Source: Duganella sp.
Lineage (GTDB): Bacteria; Pseudomonadota; Gammaproteobacteria; Burkholderiales; Burkholderiaceae_D
Length of the DNA: 44,575 bases
Direction of reading: 5' to 3'
NCBI GenBank assembly: GCA_026225475.1
Contig: JAMFSU010000063.1
Span: 1 to 44,575 of the forward strand
The notes beneath the pieces are model-generated. The model ran no database searches. It saw only the letters and a list, made by a program, of their open reading frames with translations, and was not told where the DNA came from. Every line of letters begins with the position of its first letter. Positions within the stretch are counted from its first letter, which is position 1. Below are positions 1 through 7,706 of this stretch, in pieces. The position numbers were made by a program, and so were the translations under genes.

Positions 1-11
1 AAAAGTAAGCG

Positions 12-137
12 GCTGCCGGGCCGCACCCGGCTAGGTAGTCCGAAGAAAACCCAGCATCAGCAACCAAGCAACCAAGCAACCAAGCAACCAAGCAACCAAG
101 CAACCAACGACAGGTGTTTCTTAAGTGAACAGCATTA
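12..137. repeat. Dispersed intergenic repeat with hairpin, copy 1
   Basis: This copy matches a second one at 3821-3922. Both begin with a GCCGGG-N5-CCCGGC hairpin with different loops, continue through a shared segment containing GTCCGAAGAAAAC, then CATCAGCAACCAAG, and end near TGAACAGCAT. Here the middle is expanded by an octamer tandem array. The copy lies just past the 3' end of the minus-strand EAL gene, and copy 2 lies just past the 3' end of the minus-strand SDR gene, so placement and orientation relative to the neighbour agree. It is an uncharacterised repeat family; a role as 3' mRNA structure is only inference. Confidence 0.7.
62..108. repeat. Octamer tandem repeat (AACCAAGC)n
   Basis: Five perfect head-to-tail copies of AACCAAGC and a partial sixth are seen. 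The single unit at the matching place in the second repeat copy (near 3871) suggests expansion by slippage from one ancestral unit. Confidence 0.95.
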
Positions 138-147
138 GTCAAGTCTG

Positions 148-1701
148 TCACTGCATGGCGTGCTGTTGGCAATAGGCGATGAAGGCGGTGGCCGGCATCG
201 CCTTGGCAAAGAGCCAGCCCTGCGCAAAATCGACTTGATGATTGCGCAGATAATCGGCCTGGATGGCGGTTTCGACGCCTTCGGCAACGATCTTCAGGCC
301 GAGCGTCTTGGCCATGCCGATGATGTGCGGCGTGACACTGCTGGTGGCGCTGCCGGTACCAATAGTATCGACGAAAGATTTGTCGATCTTGAGCGCATCC
401 AGCGGCAGCGTTTGCAAATGCGACAGACTCGAATAGCCGGTGCCGAAATCGTCGATCGAGACTGCATGACCAGTCTTGCGTGCACGGTCCAGCGTATTGC
501 GCGCTGAATTGACATCCATGAAGCCGCGTTCAGTTGCCTCCAGCCAGATTTGTGCAGTGGCGATACCGGTACCTGCCAGCGCCTGATCAATCACGCCCAG
601 TGCACGGCCACTTTTGATATCTGCAGCACTGAGGTTGATCGCAATGTGTAGCGTGCGATTTGCAACCAGCAATGCGCCCAGTTCAGCGACCACGTGATCA
701 ATGACTTGATCGGTAATCGGCAGCACCAGTCCGCTCTCTTCGGCCAACGGAATGAACAGGTCCGGGCGCACCATGCTGCCATCGGGGCGTTGCCAGCGCA
801 CCAAGGCTTCGGCGCCGACGCAATGGCCGCTGTTGAGATCGAGAATAGGTTGGTAGTGCACTACAAATTCGCGCTTCCTGACCGCGCGTGCCAACTCGCC
901 CAGTGGCGACAGGCGCCGCCGTACTGCCCAGACCAAGAGCGTGATCAAGCCCGCAGCGATCATCAGGCCGACCGGTACCAGCATTAGTTGTTCACGGTGC
1001 AAGTGCTCGCTGAGTCGCGCGCGCGGTGCCAGTGCCATGGCCAGCACGCCGTTGTGATGCGCCACGCCGATTACATACTCGTCGTCAATCTGGTTCACCG
1101 GCCGCGACAGCAAGGCGCGCACGGTGTCGGCTGCAGGTGCGTTGAGCTGACCCAGCAGATGGCCATCGTCGGTGGCAATGATCAGCGCAAGATCGGGGTC
1201 GACGATCACATCGACGAAGCGCTCTGGCACCGTCAGTGCATTGTGTGCACGGTATTGGAACCCCACCATCACGTTACCTTTGCTGGCAATCGCCGGGACC
1301 CGCAAGCGCACCTGCAAACCGTCGACCATGGTGAAGTCGACCGGCGGTTGCTGGACGTGCTTGCTATTGCGTCCCCATGAGGAGCATTGCAGTTGATCGT
1401 GGTCGAAATAGCCGATCTCTTCGATCGAGCGCGTATTGACGGTCAACTGCCGCATGCGGGCGATATGCTGGTCGGAGCAGGGCGTCAGCGTGAGCGGATC
1501 GAGTGTCCGCAAGGTGTTGCTGATTTCGGCGAGTGAATTGCTGGTGCGCTGTGCGGCAGTCAACGCGGAGGCCGTCAGTTTGGCCTGCTCGCCGCTGACT
1601 GCACGCAACCAGGCCAAATACAGCATGCCGCTCAGCGGTAAGCTCATGGCCAGCACGGCCAGCAGCACCGTCACGGCGATAATGGAATGGGAACGCTTCA
1701 T
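148..1701 (-). CDS. CSS-motif sensor EAL-domain c-di-GMP phosphodiesterase
   Basis: A 517-residue inner-membrane protein. An N-terminal membrane segment (about 7-30) is followed by a periplasmic region with C75 and a CSS motif (C106-S-S), as in CSS-motif sensors whose cysteine pair senses the thiol state. A second membrane segment lies at about 240-262 and an EAL domain at about 275-510. The EAL domain keeps EALVRW (298-303), EATERG, DDFGTGYSS, the KIDKSFV stretch and EGVET, so it is expected to hydrolyse c-di-GMP to pGpG. The reading frame stays open 118 codons upstream, but that part is not protein-like; the ATG at 1701 directly precedes the membrane segment. It is the last gene before a hairpin repeat. 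The family call is firm and the signal sensed is inference. Confidence 0.9.
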   Translation of the reverse strand: MKRSHSIIAVTVLLAVLAMSLPLSGMLYLAWLRAVSGEQAKLTASALTAAQRTSNSLAEISNTLRTLDPLTLTPCSDQHIARMRQLTVNTRSIEEIGYFDHDQLQCSSWGRNSKHVQQPPVDFTMVDGLQVRLRVPAIASKGNVMVGFQYRAHNALTVPERFVDVIVDPDLALIIATDDGHLLGQLNAPAADTVRALLSRPVNQIDDEYVIGVAHHNGVLAMALAPRARLSEHLHREQLMLVPVGLMIAAGLITLLVWAVRRRLSPLGELARAVRKREFVVHYQPILDLNSGHCVGAEALVRWQRPDGSMVRPDLFIPLAEESGLVLPITDQVIDHVVAELGALLVANRTLHIAINLSAADIKSGRALGVIDQALAGTGIATAQIWLEATERGFMDVNSARNTLDRARKTGHAVSIDDFGTGYSSLSHLQTLPLDALKIDKSFVDTIGTGSATSSVTPHIIGMAKTLGLKIVAEGVETAIQADYLRNHQVDFAQGWLFAKAMPATAFIAYCQQHAMQ

Positions 1702-1829
1702 GGCAGATTTTTCGCGATGGCGAATGCCATCCAGTTTGCCAGTGTAGAGGCAATTATTGTTTTTGGCAGCCTGATTCCGTACTTGCCAGTCTGAATGCGG
1801 GGCAAATCCAACAACCTGCTCCCGCCGTC

Positions 1830-2228
1830 TTAAGCCAGTGTGGTGGTGACTTCGGTGGTGACGCTGGTCATCAGCTTTTGCACCGGGCATTTCTCGGCTA
1901 CGGCCAGCAATTCCTGCCGTTGCGCATCGCTGAGATCGCCGCTGAGGTGAATCGTCGCTGCCAGCCGATAGCTGCCCTGGCGTTCGGCGCTGGCATCGCG
2001 TTCTATGCTGACCTGGATATCTTCGACTGGAATGTTCTTGCGTTTGGCATACCACACCAGCGTGAGCGCCTTGCAGGCGCCTAGTGCCGCGTCGTACAGA
2101 TCGTGTGGACTGGGGCCGGCATCGGCGCCGCCTTCCTCGACGGCAGCGTCAACCGAAATCAAATGATTGCGGATATGGACGATGTGGCGCATGGCTTGCG
2201 ATTGATCGCGCTTGACCTGGATCGACAT
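1830..2228 (-). CDS. OsmC family protein
   Basis: A 132-residue protein of usual OsmC/Ohr length. It has the first family cysteine in the GACKALTL helix and the second in AEKCPVQKL near the C terminus, the pair that reduces organic hydroperoxides in catalytically active members. The start at 2228 follows an AAGGA Shine-Dalgarno six bases upstream. It is transcribed divergently from the deaminase gene at 2374 and lies 128 bases upstream of the EAL gene on the same strand. The exact subfamily (OsmC, Ohr or YhfA-like) and substrate are not settled. Confidence 0.9.
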   Translation of the reverse strand: MSIQVKRDQSQAMRHIVHIRNHLISVDAAVEEGGADAGPSPHDLYDAALGACKALTLVWYAKRKNIPVEDIQVSIERDASAERQGSYRLAATIHLSGDLSDAQRQELLAVAEKCPVQKLMTSVTTEVTTTLA

Positions 2229-2373
2229 GGTTTTCCTTGCAACGGGGAGAGGCGTTTAATGTAACGCGTTTTACGCCGCATTGCGCGGCTGTTGTTGGCT
2301 TGCAAGAGCGGGTCCAATCTTTGCTTCGGTTACCATTCTTGCCAAGTCCACTAATTCAACTTGAAACCTGACC

Positions 2374-2874
2374 ATGACGACTGATCAAACCGCCATCCTG
2401 TCGAGCACCGATTTGCGCCTGTTGCGCCAGACCATTGACTTGTCGGAACAATCCAAACAGGCGGGCCGCCATCCCTTTGCTGCGCTGGTGGCAGATGAAG
2501 ACGGCAATGTCATTGCCACTGCGGGCAACAACTCGATGCCACCCTTGGGCGACCCGACCCAGCATGCCGAACTGGCGGCGGTGGCCAAGGCTGCCAAGTT
2601 GCGCACGCCCGAACAACTGCTCAATTGCACGCTCTACACCAGCGCCGAGCCTTGCTGCATGTGCGCCGGCGCGGTCTATTGGTGCAATATCGGCAGGGTG
2701 GTGTATGCACTATCGGAACACCGGCTGCTTGGGTTGACCGGCGACCATCCGGAAAATCCGACTTTTTCGTTGCCGTGCCGCGAGGTATTCATGCGCGGTC
2801 AGCGTCGCATCGAAGTGCTGGGGCCTGCACTGGAAGAGGAAGCTGCACAACCGCATGTGGGATTCTGGGGCTAG
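2374..2874 (+). CDS. Nucleoside/base deaminase (CMP/dCMP deaminase fold)
   Basis: A 166-residue zinc-dependent deaminase. The HAE motif gives a zinc ligand and the catalytic glutamate, and the PCCMC motif (PCxxC) gives the other two zinc ligands. N-terminal GRHPFAALV and the AGNN stretch resemble guanine deaminase and TadA-like nucleoside deaminases. The true tRNA-editing tadA usually carries a different C-terminal helix, and this protein is more like free-base or nucleoside deaminases. The Shine-Dalgarno is weak. It stands alone, divergent from osmC. The exact substrate cannot be read from the sequence. Confidence 0.88.
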   Translation: MTTDQTAILSSTDLRLLRQTIDLSEQSKQAGRHPFAALVADEDGNVIATAGNNSMPPLGDPTQHAELAAVAKAAKLRTPEQLLNCTLYTSAEPCCMCAGAVYWCNIGRVVYALSEHRLLGLTGDHPENPTFSLPCREVFMRGQRRIEVLGPALEEEAAQPHVGFWG

Positions 2875-3093
2875 CGCGCATTGCATCAATCATAGGCGTT
2901 AGCGGGTTCTCTTTAAAAACGGCGCTGGCGTTTTGCCAGGCTTGGCCGATTGCATGCGAGCGGGAAATGCGCGGGCCGAGCTCGACACGCCATCCACCAT
3001 GGCTGACCAAGGTAGAAGGTGGTTGCGAGCGCAGCCGCAAGATTGCTTGATGCGAACTAACTACGCAATGCTGACCTCAGGCTACTTGCCGAA

Positions 3094-3366
3094 TTAAGCA
3101 CCAGTGTAGAGGCTGTTGTCGGTAGCCGCCTTTGATTGGCTGGCGACTTCGCTGTGCGACAGGTGGCTGCGAGTCTGAACGACGATAGGATAATTGTTGT
3201 CGTTCGCCATCAGGCCTTTTGCCTGAGCTTGTTGCAGTTCTGCAATCACCTGAGCGCGAGTCATGGTGGACACGAACTTGGTTTCTGGTGGATATGGCGA
3301 CTCAGCCATAGCGGTGCCGGCAGCGGCAAACAGGACGATAGCGGCAGTGATGTTCTTGGTGTTCAT
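3094..3366 (-). CDS. DUF4148 domain small exported protein
   Basis: A 90-residue protein with a clear signal peptide (cleavage after AMAES-type site, about residue 21). The mature part has the STMTRAQVIAELQQAQAKGL pattern and a C-terminal half rich in small polar residues, typical of the DUF4148 family common in Burkholderiales. The ATG at 3366 is preceded by AAGGAG with seven bases of spacing; the frame continues upstream but that part is not protein-like. Function is unknown. Members usually occur as single genes, as here. Confidence 0.9.
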   Translation of the reverse strand: MNTKNITAAIVLFAAAGTAMAESPYPPETKFVSTMTRAQVIAELQQAQAKGLMANDNNYPIVVQTRSHLSHSEVASQSKAATDNSLYTGA

Positions 3367-3820
3367 GGTCATTCTCCTTAAAACAGTAAATGAATTTGTC
3401 CATCGGTGAACAGGCAATTGCGCTTGTGGCTGCTTGCTCCTCATCGATGAAGCTAGTTTATCTATTGCTTTAATTAAGAAAAATGGGGAATGTGACAATG
3501 CACTATTTCTAATTGAGAAATAATCTGTGGTTTGAAAATCGCTTGTTTGCACGCAATGAACGTGTTTGCCAAGGTAGAGGAGCGGAGCGGGGCTTTGAAT
3601 TGCTAAAGGTTGATGGTTGCCAATTTGCAATTCTCTTGCAGTAGTATTTTGTGCGCGTCCACAACCGGGCAGGAACGGGCTTTTGCATTGTTAATGATGA
3701 CCACCGATAATCTTGATTTTCTTTTCTTCGTAGCATCCATGGCTTGTCCGAGTAAATTTTGGTTTGCTTCGCTTCCCTGCGATCGATCCAGTAAGCCTAT
3801 TTGTGGGATACAGAAATAAC
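3367..3820. other. Intergenic stretch, no gene seen
   Basis: The part next to the DUF4148 gene is AT-rich and should hold its promoter (several TTGAC/TATAAT-like hexamers could serve, none decisive). Small open frames here lack convincing starts and protein-like composition. The stretch leads into repeat copy 2. Confidence 0.5.
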
Positions 3821-3922
3821 GATGCCGGGCTGGCCCCGGCTAGCTCGTCCGAAGAAAACAACACATCAGCAACCAAGAAAAACACGCCGGCCTTTTCTTG
3901 ACTGAACAGCATGACTCCGGCC
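3821..3922. repeat. Dispersed intergenic repeat with hairpin, copy 2
   Basis: It matches positions 12-137: GCCGGG-CTGGC-CCCGGC hairpin, GTCCGAAGAAAAC, CATCAGCAACCAAG, then CTTGACTGAACAGCAT. Different loop bases between intact stem arms suggest the stem is maintained. Here there is one octamer unit and no tandem array. Confidence 0.7.
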
Positions 3923-3952
3923 GCAGAGCCTTTGGGATAGTGGCGTAGGGCA

Positions 3953-3969
3953 GCGGGGCTTGAACCCGC
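3953..3969 (-). other. tRNA T-arm-like hairpin
   Basis: On the minus strand GCGGG-TTCAAGC-CCCGC forms a perfect 5-bp stem with a 7-base loop that fits the T-arm consensus TTCRANY. No matching D arm, anticodon arm, acceptor or encoded CCA end is found around it, so it is not a complete tRNA gene. It may be a tRNA remnant (for example a trace of an integration site) or part of the repeat element beside it. Confidence 0.4.
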
Positions 3970-3985
3970 CACGACTGCAATACGT

Positions 3986-4711
3986 TCAGACGAGAACACC
4001 ACCGCCGTCGATTACGACGGTCTGTCCGGTGACAAACGTGTTGTTCATCAAATAGAGGTAGGCCTGGGCAATCTCGTCGGCCTCGCCGACGCGCCCGACC
4101 AACAAGCTCGAACCAGCATGTTGGTACATCGCTTCTCGATCATCGTCTGGCATGTTTGACCACAAAGGTGTACGAACAAAACCCGGACTGACAATATTGA
4201 CCCGCAGCGGTGCAAGTTCGACCGCGAGTGCGCGCGTCAAACCTTCCATGGCACTGCAAATGCTGGCGCCGATTGTCAAGCCTTTGGGCGCCCGGGAACT
4301 GGCGATACCGCTGGTGAGCACGATTGAACCGCCTTGTCGTATATAGGGCAGAGCCGCCTTGAGCGCAGCAATCGCACCAAACACACGCACGTCGAATGCC
4401 TTGCGAACTGCGTTCATGTCAATACCATCCAGATTGCCGAATAGCAGACTTTCACCAGCCGTATAAACCAGATGGTCGAAATAACCAATTTCTTTAAATA
4501 AACGCCCTACAGATTCGGCGTTATTCACGTCTGCCACCACGCCATTTGCACGCGCTCCCAATGTAGCGATCGACGTTTCGACCTTTTCCTTTTTTGAAGA
4601 TGACACAACGACTTCTGCTCCCTGTGCTAATGCTGCTAGTGCAGTTGCAAAGCCAATACCAGATGTTCCACCTAATATGACGATTTTCTTATGTTGCAGA
4701 TTCATATCCAT
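3986..4711 (-). CDS. Atypical short-chain dehydrogenase/reductase (SDR)
   Basis: A 241-residue protein with a full Rossmann fold: GGTSGIG (14-20) for NAD(P), a VVADVNN acidic motif, S134 in LTSGIAS, and the C-terminal SPGFVRTPLW and VTGQTVVIDGGG. The expected catalytic YxxxK just before EGLTRALAVEL is replaced by G148xxxC152, so classical SDR proton relay chemistry is unlikely. It is divergent from the LysR gene at 4817 with a 105-base gap, the usual layout of regulator and target. Start 4711 or the internal ATG at 4705; a GGAG lies just upstream of both. SDR family is certain; activity and substrate are open. Confidence 0.9.
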   Translation of the reverse strand: MDMNLQHKKIVILGGTSGIGFATALAALAQGAEVVVSSSKKEKVETSIATLGARANGVVADVNNAESVGRLFKEIGYFDHLVYTAGESLLFGNLDGIDMNAVRKAFDVRVFGAIAALKAALPYIRQGGSIVLTSGIASSRAPKGLTIGASICSAMEGLTRALAVELAPLRVNIVSPGFVRTPLWSNMPDDDREAMYQHAGSSLLVGRVGEADEIAQAYLYLMNNTFVTGQTVVIDGGGVLV

Positions 4712-4816
4712 TAACTCCCTATATGTCGCACCAGACGGCGTAGTGGGGATTGTGATTGCATCGATTTTTTTAATAAACTATGATTCTTTTATTACATTCA
4801 TAATCAGAGCTTTCGA

Positions 4817-5722
4817 ATGGATCGTTTCGTTAGCATGTCGATCTTCACCCGGGTGGTCGAACGCGGCAGTTTTGTTGCGGCGGCGGAAGGCAGCGGGATG
4901 ACCGCAACCATGGTCGGCAACCACATCCGCGCACTGGAAGATCGGCTCGGTGCGCGTTTGCTGAACCGCACTACGCGCCAGCAGAGCTTGACCGATACAG
5001 GCCGCAATTACTACGAACAGTGTGTCAACATCTTGGCGCAAGTTCGGGTGGCGGAAGGCGATGCTCGCGATATCCGTGAACGGCCACGCGGTCGCCTGCG
5101 AGTGAGTGTGCCTGTGATGTACGGCACGATGAAGCTTGTGCCGGCAATCGGCGAATATCTTGAAGCCAATTCAGACGTGCAAGTGGAGTTGGCACTGAAT
5201 GATCGATTTGTTGATCTTGCCGACGAAGGCTTTGAAGCAGCAATCCGCATTGGAGAGCTTCCCGATTCAAACCTGATCGCACGGCCATTGGGCCGCTCGT
5301 CGCTCGTCGCCTGCGCATCGCCTGCGTATCTTGCACGACATGGGACACCCGCAACGCCAATGGATCTGCAAAAACATCAGTGCATTGCGATCGGCTTTGT
5401 CAGCGGCCTGAAACGTGACTGGCGCTTTACCCTGGTGGATGATTCGAAACAGATCGTACACGTACCTGGCCGCCTTGATATCAGCGGCAGTGGTATTGCT
5501 CTGCGTGAAGCCGCACTCGCCGGCCTTGGTGTCATTTTCCAACCTGAGATGATGGTCGATCAAGATATCATCGCAGGAAGATTGATCAGGCTATTTCCTG
5601 ACTTACCCTCACCGTCAAATCCCGTCCATCTTGTGTATCTGCCCGAACGTAAGCTGACGGCAAAGCTAGCCAGTTTCATCAACTTCATGATTGAACGATT
5701 CGGTCCGGAAACCGCTCCGTGA
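4817..5722 (+). CDS. LysR family transcriptional regulator
   Basis: A 301-residue LTTR. The N-terminal winged helix-turn-helix (about 1-60) has the FVAAAEGSGMTATMVGNHIRAL and RLLNRTTR pattern, and the co-inducer domain occupies about 90-295. It belongs to the subgroup of CrgA/AaeR-like LTTRs often found beside oxidoreductase genes. It is transcribed away from the SDR gene and probably controls it from the shared 105-base region. The Shine-Dalgarno is weak (GAG at the expected distance). Confidence 0.93.
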   Translation: MDRFVSMSIFTRVVERGSFVAAAEGSGMTATMVGNHIRALEDRLGARLLNRTTRQQSLTDTGRNYYEQCVNILAQVRVAEGDARDIRERPRGRLRVSVPVMYGTMKLVPAIGEYLEANSDVQVELALNDRFVDLADEGFEAAIRIGELPDSNLIARPLGRSSLVACASPAYLARHGTPATPMDLQKHQCIAIGFVSGLKRDWRFTLVDDSKQIVHVPGRLDISGSGIALREAALAGLGVIFQPEMMVDQDIIAGRLIRLFPDLPSPSNPVHLVYLPERKLTAKLASFINFMIERFGPETAP

Positions 5723-5730
5723 AAACGGAG
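5715..5730 (+). terminator. Hairpin at lysR stop codon
   Basis: CTCCGT-GAAA-ACGGAG forms a 6-bp stem with a stable GNRA tetraloop overlapping the TGA stop, followed by only three T residues. It is a weak terminator or a 3' stabilising hairpin. Confidence 0.4.
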
Positions 5731-5942
5731 TTTGAACAATACAATCGGCAGATTTAATGACGCTGAAACAGATGTTTTGTGAGCGCATTTACGGTGGCAT
5801 CTCCCTTTGATGCAAGCGTTGATGGTTCGCAAGCGGACAGAAACGGACTGTTTATTAAAATCTTGAGAAATCAAGATAACTAGAAAACCGATGTGGTTCT
5901 TAAAGAAACGACCAGGCCCCTTGCCTGCCTGTACACATTCCA

Positions 5943-6404
5943 CTAGCGGTCAGACGGCACTTCGTCCAGGGCGACGGCACAGCGTTTGAGCAACTCGCAA
6001 AGGAGCCGGGCCTCTTCCGTTGATAGCCTGGAGAGCATCTGTCGTTCTACCGCATCGGCAGCTTTCGCGCCGTCGGTAACGGCTTTTTGACCGGCCGTCG
6101 TCAGCTCAGTCATGATGACCCGGCCATGCTCCGGATGCGGGTTCCGCACGATCAGGCCTCCTCGTTCTAGATTGACGAGGATTCCTTGCATGGTCTGCGG
6201 CGTCACGAACGCCGCGCGCGCTAGCTCGGCATTTGAGATGCGCGGATTGCCAGCGACAGCAAGCAGGACTGCGTTCTGTGGTGCGGTGATGCCAAGTCGC
6301 GCGAGTTCGGCATCCAGGCGTTGCCTCAAACGATGCTGCGTGATCTTGAGGTTGTAGCCGATCCAGTCGACTCCGCTCCGGGGTGCTGGTTTTGCTGTTG
6401 ACAT
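5943..6404 (-). CDS. MarR family transcriptional regulator
   Basis: A 153-residue MarR protein: N-terminal dimerisation helix (YNLKITQHRLRQRLDAEL), winged helix core with ISNAELARAAFVTPQTMQGILVNLERGGLI, a wing with HPEHGRVIMTELT, and a C-terminal dimerisation helix. It is divergent from the VOC-family gene; the two start codons are only 54 bases apart. A perfect inverted repeat (6421-6442) sits between them. It is likely an autorepressor that also controls the VOC gene. Confidence 0.93.
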   Translation of the reverse strand: MSTAKPAPRSGVDWIGYNLKITQHRLRQRLDAELARLGITAPQNAVLLAVAGNPRISNAELARAAFVTPQTMQGILVNLERGGLIVRNPHPEHGRVIMTELTTAGQKAVTDGAKAADAVERQMLSRLSTEEARLLCELLKRCAVALDEVPSDR

Positions 6405-6420
6405 ATCAGGGGCCTTACAC

Positions 6421-6442
6421 TAATATCAGTGTCCTGATATTA
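6421..6442. promoter_or_regulatory. Probable MarR operator
   Basis: TAATATCAG-TGTC-CTGATATTA is a perfect 9-bp inverted repeat with a 4-bp spacer, the typical shape of a MarR-dimer operator. It lies 16 bases from each of the two divergent start codons (6404 and 6459), so a bound dimer would block both transcripts. Confidence 0.75.
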
Positions 6443-6458
6443 CTTGAAAGGAGCTAGC

Positions 6459-6826
6459 ATGACAACCCCAATCGGCCCCGACTTCATCGCCTTGCAAGTG
6501 CGCGACCTCGCCGCATCCAGCAAGTTCTATGTCGAGATCTTCGGTTTCGAAACCTCGGCGCACTGTCCTCCCGGAGCGGTCATTTTCAAAACTAGCCGAT
6601 TCCCTTGGCGCTACGAGAGCCTCTGCGTGCGCTTCCCGCCGCCGGGCCGCTCGGTGTGGGAATGGCGCTCTGGATTGCGTGCCCCGACGCCGATGTGCTG
6701 CACGACCTCATTGTCGAACGGGGAGGCGAAATTCTCAGCACTCTCGCCGACGGGCCTTTCGGTCGCTTCTTCGTCACTGCTGATCCGGACGGCTACGCGA
6801 TTACCTTTCATACGGCGCGGCGCTGA
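6459..6826 (+). pseudogene. VOC (glyoxalase/bleomycin resistance) family gene with a frameshift
   Basis: The ATG at 6459 follows AAGGAG at good spacing. The first frame encodes a typical VOC start (FIALQVRDLAASSKFYVEIFGF, about residues 9-30) up to GAVIFKTS. From about 6605 the homologous continuation (ALREPL, VGMALWIACPDADVLHD, GRFFVTADPDGYAITFH) lies in another frame. Adding one base in the CC run near 6595 restores a single protein of about 123 residues, so a one-base deletion is the simplest explanation. The metal-ligand region is in the second half. It may be a real pseudogene or a sequencing error. It shares its promoter region with marR. Confidence 0.85.
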
Positions 6827-6994
6827 ACGCAATCGGTCAAAATGGGTATCGAGAAGATGACGAACAACAGCCGTTCAAGAAAAGACTAACTTTATTAGCT
6901 AGGCTGTCACCGGCGTCTGACTCGCGCTGGACTTCATGATGCAACGAAATACACGGGCTTCGATGGCCCGCATCTCCCGATCTTAATTCGAGAC

Positions 6995-7618
6995 TTACTT
7001 GGAACGAGCGTAAGTCGCTGTGAAGCTGGCTTTGCCGAGTACCGCCGAGCCGAGGCCGCGATTGAGCACAAAGCCATACAACGCCGGAGTTCCGCCAATC
7101 GGGACGCCCGCTGCCACTGCGATTTTATCGACAGCGAGTGCGTACAGCGAAAATACGTAGTGATGTGGTGCGTCACCTACCGGCGGACAGGGGCCGCCAT
7201 AGTTGCCATTGGTGCCGTTCACGCCAGTGTCCTGGAAGTCGTTGTTGCCGCCGCGAGCGCCTGAGGGCAATCTGGATGCGTCATTACCTGCGCCACGGGC
7301 AAGGCCGGTAGTGCCAGCAGGGATGTCATAGACAGCCCAGTGCCAGAATCCGCTGCCGGACGGTGCATCCTCGTCGTGTACGAGCAGCACCAGAGAACGC
7401 GTTCCCGCCGGCACGCCACGCCATTCCAGCGCGGGCGAAATATTCTCCCCAGCACAGCCGAACCCATTGAGAACCTGTTGGTGGTTGAAGCTGCCCTGGT
7501 TTAGATCGACGCTGCTCAGCGTGAACACAGGGACAGGGGGAGCTGCATTTGCCGAGCTGCCGAGCACCAGCATGCTACTGAAGATTGCGAGGCCAATTGC
7601 GGGAAGTTTGAAAGCCAT
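6995..7618 (-). CDS. YbhB/YbcL (PEBP, Raf kinase inhibitor-like) exported protein
   Basis: A 207-residue protein with a signal peptide (to about residue 25, ANAAPP). The mature part has PEBP family motifs: a C-A-G-E-N-I-S-PALEW stretch, LVLLVHDEDAPSGSGFWHW and YGGPCPPVGDAPHHYVFSLYAL, which form the anion-binding pocket. The family binds phosphate-like ligands, and the role of the bacterial members is poorly known. It stands alone, with the AraC gene 88 bases upstream on the same strand. Confidence 0.92.
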   Translation of the reverse strand: MAFKLPAIGLAIFSSMLVLGSSANAAPPVPVFTLSSVDLNQGSFNHQQVLNGFGCAGENISPALEWRGVPAGTRSLVLLVHDEDAPSGSGFWHWAVYDIPAGTTGLARGAGNDASRLPSGARGGNNDFQDTGVNGTNGNYGGPCPPVGDAPHHYVFSLYALAVDKIAVAAGVPIGGTPALYGFVLNRGLGSAVLGKASFTATYARSK

Positions 7619-7706
7619 GACGACTCCTTAGTGACGGGAGCTGTCATGCTAAGCAAAGGGAGATCCTAACGTTTGTCTACGGCGCGCCTTTTCTGCTCTC
7701 TGACGA

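Noticed and set aside
3691..4002. A 103-codon minus-strand frame across the repeat and the T-arm-like hairpin
   Set aside because: It reads through repeat sequence and the end of the SDR gene in another frame, and looks like a chance frame over a repeat.
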